Shown: positions 10,141 to 19,619 of the stretch, piece by piece
Position numbering within the stretch: position 1 is the first letter of the stretch
Layout: every line of letters starts with the position of its first letter
Notes under the pieces: model-generated
Seen by the model: only the letters and a program-made list of their open reading frames with translations
Databases searched by the model: none
Told to the model about the DNA's origin: nothing
Made by a program: the position numbers and the translations under genes
Assembly: GCF_000009625.1 (NCBI RefSeq)
Contig: NC_002678.2
Location: 6,480,001-6,544,000, forward strand
Direction: 5' to 3'
Source of the DNA: Mesorhizobium japonicum MAFF 303099
Lineage (GTDB): Bacteria > Pseudomonadota > Alphaproteobacteria > Rhizobiales > Rhizobiaceae
DNA: 64,000 bases

Positions 10141-10725
10141 TCAGGCGTTGTCTTCGCCGCCGTCGAATTCGGCATTCGGATCGAAGAAGTTTTCCGGACG
10201 CGCATTGTCGTTGATGTCGTCGCCATAGATGGCTTCGGCGGTGGTCAGCGTTTCGCCCTTGGCCTGGCGCTCGGCTTCGTCGGCCGTGCGGGCGATGTTG
10301 AGCGTGACGGTGACCTCGACTTCCGGATGCAGCGCGATCGCCACATTGGTCAGGCCGATGGTCTTGATCGGCTGGTTGAGCAGGATCTGGTTGCGGTTGA
10401 CCGAAAAACCTTCCGCCGTCAGCAACTCGGCGATGTCGCGCGTCGACACCGAACCGTAGAGCTGGCCGGTTTCACCGGCGGAGCGCACGGCGATGAAGCT
10501 CTTGCCGTCGAGCTTTTCGGCAACCTGGCTGGCTTCCGACTTGCGCTCGAGATTGCGGGCTTCGAGCTGGGCGCGCTGGCCTTCGAACTTCTTCTTGTTG
10601 GCTTCGTTGGCGCGCAGCGCCTTGCCCTGCGGCAGCAGGAAATTACGGGCAAAGCCGTCCTTGACCTTGACGGTATCGCCCATCTGGCCGAGGCGGGAAA
10701 CGCGTTCGAGAAGAATGACTTCCAT
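10141..10725 (-). CDS. rplI: 50S ribosomal protein L9
   Basis: L9 binds 23S rRNA near the L1 stalk. The 194-residue protein begins [19 protein letters not shown] with the L9 signature ([19 protein letters not shown]) and then the long connecting helix and C-terminal domain. It exceeds E. coli L9 (149 residues) by an acidic tail (about residues 155-194, [19 protein letters not shown]) that I recall as usual for Rhizobiales. It is third in the rpsF-rpsR-rplI operon. Confidence 0.97.
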   Translation of the reverse strand: MEVILLERVSRLGQMGDTVKVKDGFARNFLLPQGKALRANEANKKKFEGQRAQLEARNLERKSEASQVAEKLDGKSFIAVRSAGETGQLYGSVSTRDIAELLTAEGFSVNRNQILLNQPIKTIGLTNVAIALHPEVEVTVTLNIARTADEAERQAKGETLTTAEAIYGDDINDNARPENFFDPNAEFDGGEDNA

Positions 10726-10898
10726 GGTTTTGTTCCTTTAAGGTTAGGCGTAGACGCCGAATTCTCTGGAACAGGTCAGGAAGCTTGAGCGCCTTGAGCG
10801 CCGGTGTCGCTGTCCTGCCTGTCGCGGCAGTTAGAGGTCTTTGACCTCAACTCGGGATTTGACGGCTGAACCGGTCATGCCCGTCATGGCCGGTAAAA

Positions 10899-10924
10899 GG
10901 AACGGGCGGCGAACCGCCCGTTCT
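10899..10924 (-). terminator. Hairpin between rpsR and rplI, possible partial terminator
   Basis: A perfect 10-bp stem GAACGGGCGG / CCGCCCGTTC with a four-base loop lies just after the rpsR stop. On the minus strand it is followed by CTTTTACC, a weak T-tract. It could cut rplI transcription relative to rpsF-rpsR or stabilise the upstream message. Confidence 0.55.
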
Positions 10925-10930
10925 GGAGAA

Positions 10931-11179
10931 TTAGCGGACCACGTAGGGCAGCAGGCCGAGGAAGCGGGCGCGCTTGATCGCCTTGGCGAGTTCACGCTGC
11001 TTCTTCTGGCTGACGGCGGTGATGCGCGACGGCACGATCTTGCCGCGCTCCGAAATGTAGCGCTGCAGCAGACGCACGTCCTTGTAGTCGATCTTGGGCG
11101 CGTTGGCGCCGGAGAACGGGCAGGTCTTGCGGCGACGATGGAACGGGCGCCGGGTCGGGATCTGGTTGATGTCGACCAT
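10931..11179 (-). CDS. rpsR: 30S ribosomal protein S18
   Basis: The 82-residue protein has the S18 core with [16 protein letters not shown] and [22 protein letters not shown] sequence (here [13 protein letters not shown]). S18 pairs with S6 on the 30S platform, and the rpsF stop overlaps this start by one base (TAATG), so synthesis is coupled. A basic N-terminal segment ([11 protein letters not shown]) precedes the core. Confidence 0.97.
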   Translation of the reverse strand: MVDINQIPTRRPFHRRRKTCPFSGANAPKIDYKDVRLLQRYISERGKIVPSRITAVSQKKQRELAKAIKRARFLGLLPYVVR

Positions 11180-11679
11180 TATTCTGCACCCCCTTCAAAG
11201 CCTTCGCGCGGACGGCGCGGACCACGATCGCCACCGGCGTCGCCGAACGAACGCGGCGGACGATCGCCACGGTCGCCGCGATCGCGGTCGCCGAACGAAC
11301 GCGGGCCACGATCGCCACGGTCGCGGTCGCCGAAGCTGCCGCGCTCGGAGCGCTCTTCGCGCTTTTGCATCATGGCCGACGGACCTTCCTCATGCGCCTC
11401 GACCTTGATGGTCAGGAAACGCAGGACGTCCTCGGACAGACCCATCTGGCGCTCCATTTCGTTGAGCGCTGCCGGCGGGCAGTTGAGGTCCATGAGCGTG
11501 TAGTAGGCCTTCCGGTTCTTGTTGACCCGGTAGGTGAGGGACTTCAGTCCCCAGTTCTCGACCCGGCCGACGGACCCGCCATTCGCGGAGATGACGCCCT
11601 TGTACTGTTCGACAAGCGCATCGACCTGCTGCTGCGAGAGGTCCTGCCGGGCAAGAAACACATGTTCGTAAAGAGCCAT
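11179..11679 (-). CDS. rpsF: 30S ribosomal protein S6
   Basis: S6 is the S18 partner on the 30S platform. I choose the ATG giving [15 protein letters not shown] (166 residues), the family start; 80 further upstream codons are in frame but non-coding in character. The first 100 residues are the S6 fold ([22 protein letters not shown]). The C-terminal extension is a repetitive, charged tail with three variants of [15 protein letters not shown] sequence, encoded by near-direct DNA repeats. Confidence 0.96.
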   Translation of the reverse strand: MALYEHVFLARQDLSQQQVDALVEQYKGVISANGGSVGRVENWGLKSLTYRVNKNRKAYYTLMDLNCPPAALNEMERQMGLSEDVLRFLTIKVEAHEEGPSAMMQKREERSERGSFGDRDRGDRGPRSFGDRDRGDRGDRPPRSFGDAGGDRGPRRPREGFEGGAE

Positions 11680-12143
11680 TATGTCTTCGTGCCTTTCTTC
11701 GTTTCTCTCCCGGTTCCCGGCGGCAAAAGCCTCTGCAACTTCTCTGACCCGCTGGTCCCGGTTAAGGGGCGGGGAAGAAAGGAGCATGACGAGACGGTCG
11801 AGAGCGGAGACACGGGAGGCGGAAGCACTTCTGGCGTCACACGAAGGCTTTGATAAAACCTCCGGCCCTCCGTTCAGCCCCCAGCTGGGACCGGCAGATT
11901 GGCGGCGTCTATACAGCAATCCGGCGATAAGGCAAGGGCAAGCGGCGTTCCCGATGTCGCAGGTCGCCGGAAAATCAGGCGACAGCGCCGGAATAGCCTG
12001 GCGATATCCGGCAAGCCGCCCTTAACCACAATGTCAGGTTGTACAGGTTGAGCCCTCGCCGTCAACGGTCGATTCATCAGGGAGGGCGCAAAAGCCCGGG
12101 CGATCCGCGCAGATCAAGCGGGCAAGCATTTCCGGGGGTAAGG
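11680..12143. other. Intergenic region, rpsF leader and TadG-like leader (464 bp)
   Basis: This divergent gap holds the promoters of the leftward ribosomal operon and of the rightward TadG-like gene. I see no convincing ORF, tRNA or repeat. The 3' end has GGGGGTAAGG just before the TadG-like ATG, a usable ribosome-binding region. Confidence 0.6.
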
Positions 12144-13790
12144 ATGCTTCTCAACAAATTCTGGCGCTCGAAGAGCGGCAATTTCGCGCTGCTGATGGGG
12201 CTCGGCCTGCCGGCCATCCTGTCGGCCGTGGCCTTCGCGGTCGACGTGTCCACCGTCATGCGGGCCAAGAGCAACCTGCAGAATGCACTCGACGCCGCAA
12301 ATCTTGCCTCCTCGCATCTCGGCGACCTCGACATTAGCCGCACCGATGCCTTCGATCGCTATTTTCAGGCCAACATCGCCGGGCATGGCGAACTTGCCAA
12401 CGCGCAGGCGACGCTGACCGTCGACAGGGGCGTCAACTTCATCAAGACCAAGGCGGTTGCGTCGGCCGACGTCAATTTGAACTTCGGTTTCCTCTTCGGC
12501 CACAACAGACACATCGCCGTCGATGCCTCGGCGGTCGAATCGGACAATCAGCTCGAAGTCGTGCTGGTGCTGGACAATACCGGCTCGATGGCCGGTGCCC
12601 GCATGACGGCGTTGAGGACGGCAACCAAGTCCTTGCTGGACACACTCGAGGCGACGAAATCGCCGACGCGCCAGATTCGCGCCTCCCTGGTTCCGTTCGT
12701 CACGGCCGTCAACGTCAATGGCGATGAATTCGACCCGTCATGGATCGACATGGACGGCAAGTCTTCCACCAACGGCGTCAATTTCCCCGTCATCGACGGC
12801 AAGCGTCCCAATCATATGGCGCTTTTCAAGCAGCTCAAGGACACCGGATGGACCGAGGCCGGATGGAACGGCACCGGGTGGAAAGGCTGTGTCGAGGCGC
12901 GGCCGGGCGCTTACAACATTTCCGATACCCCACCCGACCCGGACAAGCCCGACACGCTGTTCGTTCCGTATTTCGCGCCGGACGATCCGGAAGATGCCCA
13001 AAAGCCGTCTAGCTCCTATGGCAATGCGGCCAAATACTACAACAATTCCTATCTCGACGACGTCAGCGACAAGACCAAGACCGCCAAGCTGAAAGGCAAC
13101 CGTCTCGGTATCGATCTCAGCAGTCTGGCCGACCCTGTGCCACCGGCCGACAAGGATGCCAAGGAAAAGGTGGCCAAATATGTTGCGCCGACCAAGGCGC
13201 TCATCACCGAGACGGGTTCCCCCATCACCGTCGGCCCGAACCGCGCCTGCCCGACCCCCGTCGTCTCCCTGACCGACGATTTCGACAAGCTGCGCAAGGC
13301 AGCAAGCGAGATGACCGAGTGGAACGGTTCGGGCACCAATGTCTCCGAAGGCCTGTCATGGGGCATGCGAGTGCTGTCGCCCGCCGCGCCCTACACCGAT
13401 GGAGCGCCGTGGAAGACGCCCGGCATCAGCAAGATCGTGCTGTTGCTCACCGACGGCGAGAACGTCGTCTATGGCGCCAGCGAACAGCCGACGAAGTCCG
13501 ACTACACATCCTATGGCTATCTGGCGGGTGGCCGTTTCGGATCGGACGACCAGACCGCCGCGGCGCGCAATGTCGACGGCTGGACCAAAAGCGTTTGCAC
13601 TCAATTGAAGAACCAGGGCGTGCAAATCTACACCATGGTGCTGCAATCCGACACCGCCGCCAACCGCGCGCTTTACAGCGCATGTGCCTCGGACCCGAGC
13701 GGCTACTACGCCGTCAACGATCCGGCCAAATTGCCGGACGTTTTCCAGCACATCGCCAACAAGTTCTCAAGGCTGCAGCTGACCAACTAG
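12144..13790 (+). CDS. TadE/TadG-like protein with von Willebrand factor A domain
   Basis: A 548-residue Flp-pilus-associated TadG-like protein. I start at MLLNKFWRSKSGNF after a purine-rich leader; the longer reading adds 35 residues without features. Residues 8-40 are the TadE/G-type N-terminus, SGNFALLMGLGLPAILSAV with one membrane helix, followed by QNALDAANLA, typical of Tad minor pilins. The vWA domain starts near residue 135 with the MIDAS-like DNTGSM and includes LLLTDGENV. A large, poorly conserved insert lies between. No tad/cpa assembly genes are nearby, so the partner machinery is elsewhere or the protein acts alone. Confidence 0.85.
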   Translation: MLLNKFWRSKSGNFALLMGLGLPAILSAVAFAVDVSTVMRAKSNLQNALDAANLASSHLGDLDISRTDAFDRYFQANIAGHGELANAQATLTVDRGVNFIKTKAVASADVNLNFGFLFGHNRHIAVDASAVESDNQLEVVLVLDNTGSMAGARMTALRTATKSLLDTLEATKSPTRQIRASLVPFVTAVNVNGDEFDPSWIDMDGKSSTNGVNFPVIDGKRPNHMALFKQLKDTGWTEAGWNGTGWKGCVEARPGAYNISDTPPDPDKPDTLFVPYFAPDDPEDAQKPSSSYGNAAKYYNNSYLDDVSDKTKTAKLKGNRLGIDLSSLADPVPPADKDAKEKVAKYVAPTKALITETGSPITVGPNRACPTPVVSLTDDFDKLRKAASEMTEWNGSGTNVSEGLSWGMRVLSPAAPYTDGAPWKTPGISKIVLLLTDGENVVYGASEQPTKSDYTSYGYLAGGRFGSDDQTAAARNVDGWTKSVCTQLKNQGVQIYTMVLQSDTAANRALYSACASDPSGYYAVNDPAKLPDVFQHIANKFSRLQLTN

Positions 13791-13832
13791 CAGCCTATCA
13801 CGCGCGAGCCAGGCACCTCTAAGGATCACCCC

Positions 13833-15761
13833 TCAACTCATGTGAGCGACAACCTTGTCGACCGTCTCGGGGAAGAAGTCGGGCGCCGCGTGGCGCTTGC
13901 CGAACATCATGTCGTACTGGATGAGCTGGAAATCGCGGATCGCCGGGTCGATCTCCTTCTGGCGCGACCAGTCGGGCGTGGCCGCGCCGGCCGGCGTCAG
14001 AAGCAGGTTGCGGTCGACGACCCGGTAGCGTTCCCGCATCTCGCCCAGGAAGCCCGTATAGTAGGGATGGGTGATGCCGGCGGCAGTCAGGATATGATAG
14101 GGCAGGAATGCCGGGCTCACCGTGCCGAGGTCCGCGACCGGACCGGAACGGTTCGACCAGATGATCAGTGGCGTTTCGTGATGGTCAAGGGCGGCTTGCG
14201 GTGTCGGCTCCTTGCGCGGCGCGACATTGTCCTTCAGGAAGCCGGTTTCGACATAGACCGGCCCCAGCGGTGGCAGATGGTCGCCGAAGAAGGCGACAAT
14301 CGTCGGTCGCTCCCGCTTCTTGGCCCATTCGATCAGACGTTCAAGGCCGCGGTCCGCGTCGGCTGAACCTTCCGCATAACTCAACAGCGAGTCGCGCGCC
14401 CATTGGCTGATCGGCGCCTGCACCGCGTGGGTCGGGTTGTAATAACGGTTCGGTTCGTAGGGGCCATGGTTCTGCAGGCTGACCGCGAAGAAGAACACCG
14501 GGTCGTCGCTGGCGCCGGCTTCGCGGATGATCTCGTCGGTCATCGCCGCGTCGGATGCCAGCGGTCCGCGCTTTTCCATGGGCGGCAGCGTCTCTTCCGA
14601 CTTGAAATCGTCGAAGCCGAAATCGGCGTAGACCGCGCCACGGTTCCAGAACCAGTTGGTGCCGGGATGGATGGCGCGCGCCCTGTAGCCTTCGCTTTTC
14701 AGGAAGGTCGCCACGGAAGGCGTCGGCGTGCGCACATATTGCTGGTAGGGGATGCTGCCAGCCGGCAGGAAAGCGTTGGAAAAGCCGGTCAGCGCCTCGA
14801 ATTCGATGTTGGCGGTCATGCCGCCGAATTCAGGCGAGAACATCGAACCGGAACGCAATGCCCGCACGGTGGGAATCGGATCCGGCGTGATGGTGACGCC
14901 TGGCAGCTTGGTCGGATCCCAGAAGGATTCGCTCATGACGATAATGATGTCGGGCTTTTCATCGGGCACCGAGGCCGTCATCTGCGGCCGGTCGATCGCC
15001 GCGATCGCCTTGTCCGTATAGCCCGGCGGTGCCGAGACATGCGCCATCGGCACGTTGAGCGCGAAGGCGAGCGCAAAGCCGTTGGAGGCGTAGTTTTCCT
15101 TCTGGTCCCACATGATCGGGATGATCTGCAGCCGGTCCCTGGTCCAGGAGAAGGTGGCATAGTCCATGATCGAGACGAAGAAGGCGAGCAGCGGCACCGC
15201 CAGCGTCAGCCGGGCAAGGCGGCCCTTGTGGCTGAGCGCTGGAACCTTGCGGCGCCACAGCCGCCAGCCATAGACGAGCAGCGACAGGCCGGCGATGATG
15301 CCGGTGACCATGGCGAGCGCGGTCATCGGCCGCTCACGCACCAGAAGCGGCAGCAGCGCAAAGATCTGGCGAGCGTAGAGAAAGTCAGTCGGGTAGAGCG
15401 GATCGCCGAGATAATGCGATTTCTGATGGCCGACAAAGGCCAGCGCCAGCGTCAAGGGCGCGACGATCATCAGGCTCTGATGGCTGCGTCCCAGCAAGGC
15501 GTCGAGACCGATGAGGATCAGCGCGAACACAACGATGGTGGTCCAGCCCGGCTTGAGCGGCTGCAGGAAGAAGGAAACGGTGCCGGCAAAGTCGCCGCGC
15601 ACGATCAGTTCGATGGCAAACACCAGGATGGCAGAGATCGCCAGGCTTATCAGCCCGTAACGGACGACCGGCCATCTCCGGCCCGGCAGATAGCCGGTGG
15701 ACGGATCGTCTTCCAGGAATTGAGGCACGGCTTTACCCGCGCGTTTCGAACTCTTTGCCAC
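13833..15761 (-). CDS. LTA-synthase-family phosphoglycerol transferase (membrane sulfatase fold)
   Basis: The protein has about five N-terminal transmembrane helices (residues 30-200) and a periplasmic sulfatase-fold domain. Landmarks are IIVMSESFWD (metal-binding Glu), GGMTANIEFEALTG with the catalytic Thr, the FFAVSLQNHGPY region and FFGDHLPP near the end. The family moves phosphoglycerol or phosphoethanolamine groups from phospholipid to glycans or lipids. In rhizobia a relative, CgmB, decorates cyclic beta-glucans; that assignment is a guess here. Three GTG starts are possible (15794, 15767, 15761); I prefer 15761 because GGGAAG lies upstream. It converges with the TadG-like gene. Confidence 0.8.
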   Translation of the reverse strand: MAKSSKRAGKAVPQFLEDDPSTGYLPGRRWPVVRYGLISLAISAILVFAIELIVRGDFAGTVSFFLQPLKPGWTTIVVFALILIGLDALLGRSHQSLMIVAPLTLALAFVGHQKSHYLGDPLYPTDFLYARQIFALLPLLVRERPMTALAMVTGIIAGLSLLVYGWRLWRRKVPALSHKGRLARLTLAVPLLAFFVSIMDYATFSWTRDRLQIIPIMWDQKENYASNGFALAFALNVPMAHVSAPPGYTDKAIAAIDRPQMTASVPDEKPDIIIVMSESFWDPTKLPGVTITPDPIPTVRALRSGSMFSPEFGGMTANIEFEALTGFSNAFLPAGSIPYQQYVRTPTPSVATFLKSEGYRARAIHPGTNWFWNRGAVYADFGFDDFKSEETLPPMEKRGPLASDAAMTDEIIREAGASDDPVFFFAVSLQNHGPYEPNRYYNPTHAVQAPISQWARDSLLSYAEGSADADRGLERLIEWAKKRERPTIVAFFGDHLPPLGPVYVETGFLKDNVAPRKEPTPQAALDHHETPLIIWSNRSGPVADLGTVSPAFLPYHILTAAGITHPYYTGFLGEMRERYRVVDRNLLLTPAGAATPDWSRQKEIDPAIRDFQLIQYDMMFGKRHAAPDFFPETVDKVVAHMS

Positions 15762-16039
15762 TTTCACTTCCCACCCAGCGACAACCCAAGTCACGCGATT
15801 GTCATATAATTGTCACGCAAAGCTAGCGCCTGTGGCGGAAATAAGAAGAGCCAGCAAACGATTCGTGAGCGGTTTTCATCAGGAGTGATCGCCAAAAAGC
15901 CTTTTGGAACAGGCACTCGGCGCACGGTTCGGAGCTGGGTCCGGGGTGAACCGGGCTTGACTTGGCGGCCCGCCTTGCGCCACAGGCAGGGAAAATTCGT
16001 GTTATCAGCCAAGTAAAACCAGTCTTCGGGAGCCCTCGC

Positions 16040-16987
16040 ATGGCCGTCGCATTCACCTTTCCGGGACAAGGCAGCCAGGCTGTCGGCATGGGCAAGGACC
16101 TCGCCGATGCCTTTCCCGAGGCGCGCAGGGTCTTCCAGGAAGTCGACGACGCGCTCGGCGAGAACCTGTCGAAGCTGATCTGGGAAGGTCCGGAGGAGAC
16201 CTTGACGCTGACGGCCAATGCGCAGCCGGCGCTGATGGCGGTTTCGTTGGCGGCGATCAGGGCGCTGGAAGCGCGCGGTTTTTCGCTGAAGGACAAGGTC
16301 GCCTATGTCGCCGGCCATTCGCTGGGCGAATATTCGGCCCTTGCCGCAGCCGGCTTCGTTTCCGTCGCCGATGCGGCCCGGCTGCTGCGCATTCGTGGCA
16401 ACGCCATGCAGGCGGCGGTGCCGGCCGGCGAGGGCGCCATGGCGGCGATCATCGGACTGGAGCAGCCAGATGTCGAAGCCGCTTGCATCGAGGCCGCGCA
16501 AGGGGCCAGCAAGGTCTGCCAGATCGCCAATGACAATGGCGGCGGCCAGCTGGTCATCTCCGGCGCCAAGGCCGCGGTCGAGCTGGCTGCCAAATTGTGC
16601 ACCGAAAAGGGCGCCAAGCGGGCTCTGATGCTGCAGGTCTCGGCGCCCTTCCATTCGGCGCTGATGGCACCGGCTGCCAATGTCATGCGCGAGGCGCTCG
16701 CCGGTGTGACGAAGCATGCGCCGGGGGTGCCAGTGGTGTCCAACGTCACGGTGACCCCGACCAGCGATCCCGACGAGATCGCCCGGCGCCTGGTCGAGCA
16801 GATCACCGGCCGCGTGCGCTGGCGCGAAACAGTCGAATGGTTCGGCGCCAACGGCGTCACCACGCTTTACGAGATCGGCGCCGGCAAGGTGCTGTCGGGC
16901 CTGGCTCGGCGCATCAACCGCGACATCGCGACATCGGCCGTCGGCACGCCGGCCGATGTCGAGGCCGCGCTGGCCACATTCGCATAA
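16040..16987 (+). CDS. fabD: Malonyl-CoA:ACP transacylase
   Basis: FabD loads malonyl groups onto acyl carrier protein for fatty acid synthesis. The 315-residue protein starts MAVAFTFPGQGSQ after GGGAG. The nucleophilic serine is in GHSLGEYSAL, the second catalytic motif is SAPFHSALM, and PVVSNVTVTP is also conserved. An in-frame upstream extension lacks homology and a ribosome site. It heads the fabD-fabG-acpP-fabF cluster. Confidence 0.97.
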   Translation: MAVAFTFPGQGSQAVGMGKDLADAFPEARRVFQEVDDALGENLSKLIWEGPEETLTLTANAQPALMAVSLAAIRALEARGFSLKDKVAYVAGHSLGEYSALAAAGFVSVADAARLLRIRGNAMQAAVPAGEGAMAAIIGLEQPDVEAACIEAAQGASKVCQIANDNGGGQLVISGAKAAVELAAKLCTEKGAKRALMLQVSAPFHSALMAPAANVMREALAGVTKHAPGVPVVSNVTVTPTSDPDEIARRLVEQITGRVRWRETVEWFGANGVTTLYEIGAGKVLSGLARRINRDIATSAVGTPADVEAALATFA

Positions 16988-17046
16988 TCCACTGGCGATT
17001 TGACCCCACCCGTGTGAAGGGTGTTTTCTCAGATCAGGAGACGAAA

Positions 17047-17784
17047 ATGTTCGAACTGACCGGCCGCAAGGCGCTCGTCACCGGCGCATCGGGAGGCATC
17101 GGCGAGGCGATCGCCCGCGTGCTGCATGCGCAAGGCGCCATTGTCGGCCTGCACGGCACCCGCATCGAGAAACTGGAGGCCTTGGCGGCCGAACTCGGCG
17201 ATCGGGTCAAACTGTTCCCGGCCAATCTGTCGAACCGCGACGAGGTCAAGGCGCTCGGCCAGAAGGCGGAGGCCGATCTCGAAGGCGTCGACATCCTGGT
17301 CAACAATGCCGGCATCACCAAGGACGGCCTGTTCGTGCGCATGTCGGACGCCGATTGGGACTCCGTGATCGAGGTCAATTTGACCGCCGTTTTCCGGCTG
17401 ACCCGCGAACTCACCCATCCGATGATGCGCCGCCGTCATGGCCGCATCATCAACATCACCTCGGTGGTCGGCGTGACTGGCAATCCCGGCCAGACCAACT
17501 ACTGCGCCTCAAAGGCCGGCATGATCGGCTTCTCCAAATCGCTGGCGCAGGAGATCGCCACCCGCAACATCACCGTCAACTGCGTCGCTCCGGGCTTCAT
17601 CGAATCGGCGATGACCGACAAGCTCAACGACAAGCAGAAAGAGGCGATCATGGCGGCGATTCCAACGCGCCGCATGGGAACGGGTGCCGAGGTGGCGTCC
17701 GCCGTCGCCTACCTTGCCTCCAACGAAGCCGCCTACGTCACTGGCCAGACCGTCCATGTCAATGGCGGCATGGCCATGATTTGA
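17047..17784 (+). CDS. fabG: 3-oxoacyl-ACP reductase FabG
   Basis: FabG performs the NADPH-dependent reduction of beta-ketoacyl-ACP. The 245-residue short-chain dehydrogenase starts MFELTGRKALVTGAS after an AGGAG site. It has the cofactor motif GASGGIGEAI, the NNAG motif (LVNNAGITKDGL), the catalytic Ser in INITSVVG, and YCASK with Tyr and Lys. It ends VHVNGGMAMI as in most FabG. It lies 59 bp after fabD. Confidence 0.97.
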   Translation: MFELTGRKALVTGASGGIGEAIARVLHAQGAIVGLHGTRIEKLEALAAELGDRVKLFPANLSNRDEVKALGQKAEADLEGVDILVNNAGITKDGLFVRMSDADWDSVIEVNLTAVFRLTRELTHPMMRRRHGRIINITSVVGVTGNPGQTNYCASKAGMIGFSKSLAQEIATRNITVNCVAPGFIESAMTDKLNDKQKEAIMAAIPTRRMGTGAEVASAVAYLASNEAAYVTGQTVHVNGGMAMI

Positions 17785-17983
17785 CGGATGTGGCGGGGCT
17801 GTGAAAAGAGACCATTTCGCCTTGGACCTCAGCCATTTTTCGTGTAATGCGGCCCGCAACCCGGCGGTTCGGGCAAAAACCGGTTCGTAGCCGTTGCGTT
17901 TCCGGCAGGACCATCTTTCAGCTTGATTAGCGGCATTCTGCCCGCTAACGAAGACAGACAAACAAAAGACGAGGATGCCCCAA

Positions 17984-18220
17984 ATGAGTGACACCGCAGA
18001 GCGCGTCAAAAAGATCGTCATCGAGCACCTTGGCGTCGATGCCGACAAAGTGACGGAGCAGGCGAGCTTCATCGATGATCTGGGCGCTGACAGCCTCGAC
18101 ACGGTCGAACTCGTCATGGCGTTCGAAGAAGAGTTCGGCGTGGAAATTCCCGACGACGCGGCCGAGACCATCCTGACCGTCGGCGACGCGGTGAAGTACA
18201 TCGACAAGGCTTCGGCCTGA
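17984..18220 (+). CDS. acpP: Acyl carrier protein
   Basis: The 78-residue carrier has the phosphopantetheine serine in [10 protein letters not shown] (Ser37). I choose the ATG giving [10 protein letters not shown] because GAGG lies nine bases upstream; an ATG three codons earlier has no spacing to that site. The protein is acidic, as expected. A 200-bp gap after fabG probably holds its own strong promoter, usual for acpP. Confidence 0.97.
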   Translation: MSDTAERVKKIVIEHLGVDADKVTEQASFIDDLGADSLDTVELVMAFEEEFGVEIPDDAAETILTVGDAVKYIDKASA

Positions 18221-18254
18221 CGCTTTCCGCAGTCATCACTGGGGAGGACCTGCG

Positions 18255-19517
18255 ATGAGGCGTGTCGTCGTCACGGGCCTTGGGTTGTTGTCGCCATTCG
18301 GCATGGGCTTCGAGCACAGCTGGAAGGAACTTCTGACCGGCCGCAGCGCGGCCAAGCGCATCACCGAGTTCGAGGTGGAGGATCTTGCCTGCAAGATCGC
18401 CCACGTCGTTCCGCGTGGTGACGGCAGCAATGCCACCTTCAATCCTGAATCCGTGCTCGAGCCGAAGGAATTGCGCAAGATCGGTGACTTCATCCTGTAC
18501 GGGATTGCCGCCGCCGACGAAGCGCTGAAGGATTCCGGCTGGGAGCCCAAGACCCACGAGGAGCAATGCGCCACCGGCGTGCTCATCGGTTCCGGCATTG
18601 GCGGCATCGAGGGCATCGCCGAGAACGCGATGATCCTCAAGGAACGCGGTCCGCGCCGCATCAGCCCCTTCTTCATCCCGGGCCAGATCATCAATCTCGT
18701 CTCCGGCCAGGTTTCGATCCGGCACGGGCTGAAAGGTCCGAACCATGCCGTCGTCACGGCCTGCTCGACCGGCGCGCATGCCATTGGCGATGCGGCCCGG
18801 CTGATCATGTGGGGCGATGCCGACGTCATGGTCGCCGGTGGCGCGGAGGCGCCGGTGACCAGACTTTCGATCGCCGGCTTCGCCGCCTGCCGGGCGCTGT
18901 CGACCGAGCGCAATGACACGCCGCAGACGGCGTCGCGTCCCTATGACCGTGACCGCGACGGCTTCGTCATGGGCGAGGGCGCCGGTGTTGTGGTGCTGGA
19001 AGAACTCGAGCACGCCAAGGCGCGCGGCGCCAAGATTTATGCCGAGGTGACCGGCTACGGCCTCACCGGCGATGCCTATCACATCACCGCACCGGCCGAA
19101 GACGGCGATGGCGCTTTCCGTTGCATGACCGCGGCGTTGAACCGGGCCAAGCTTACGCCCGCCGATGTCGACTACATCAACGCGCATGGCACCTCGACCA
19201 TGGCCGACACGATCGAACTCGGCGCTGTCGAGCGGCTTGTCGGCAACGCCGCGTCGAAGATTTCGATGTCGTCGACCAAGTCGTCGATCGGCCATCTCCT
19301 TGGTGCAGCGGGAGCCGCCGAAGCGATCTTTTCGATCCTTGCGATCAGGGACAATGTCGCGCCGGCGACCATCAACCTCGACAATCCAGAGCGCGAAACC
19401 GCGATCGACCTGGTGCCGAACAAGCCTCGCTCCCGCCAGATCGACGTTGCGCTCTCCAATTCCTTCGGCTTCGGCGGCACAAACGCATCGCTTGTGTTCC
19501 AGCGCTACAATGGCTGA
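18255..19517 (+). CDS. fabF: 3-oxoacyl-ACP synthase II
   Basis: FabF (KAS II) condenses malonyl-ACP with acyl-ACP. The 420-residue protein starts MRRVVVTGLGLLSPFG after GGGGAGG. The catalytic cysteine is in VVTACSTGAHAIGDAA, and the two histidines are in NAHGTST and SSIGHLLGAAG (the latter with the conserved Lys in STKSSIGH). It ends FGFGGTNASLVF. It lies 34 bp after acpP. Confidence 0.98.
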   Translation: MRRVVVTGLGLLSPFGMGFEHSWKELLTGRSAAKRITEFEVEDLACKIAHVVPRGDGSNATFNPESVLEPKELRKIGDFILYGIAAADEALKDSGWEPKTHEEQCATGVLIGSGIGGIEGIAENAMILKERGPRRISPFFIPGQIINLVSGQVSIRHGLKGPNHAVVTACSTGAHAIGDAARLIMWGDADVMVAGGAEAPVTRLSIAGFAACRALSTERNDTPQTASRPYDRDRDGFVMGEGAGVVVLEELEHAKARGAKIYAEVTGYGLTGDAYHITAPAEDGDGAFRCMTAALNRAKLTPADVDYINAHGTSTMADTIELGAVERLVGNAASKISMSSTKSSIGHLLGAAGAAEAIFSILAIRDNVAPATINLDNPERETAIDLVPNKPRSRQIDVALSNSFGFGGTNASLVFQRYNG

Positions 19518-19538
19518 TCGCCCGGCTGCCGGGCGATG
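19515..19538 (+). terminator. Hairpin overlapping the fabF stop, possible attenuator
   Basis: A perfect 9-bp stem ATCGCCCGG / CCGGGCGAT with a CTG loop begins at the last base of the fabF TGA. There is no T-tract, so it may act as a weak or Rho-aided stop, or as a 3' stabiliser, ahead of mltG. Confidence 0.4.
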
Positions 19539-19619
19539 CTTCGGCATGTCGTCAATTTTGCCATATTCGCCCCTACTCTGCCGCAGGGGATTCGTTGAGA
19601 GATCAAACGGTAGGGCGAA

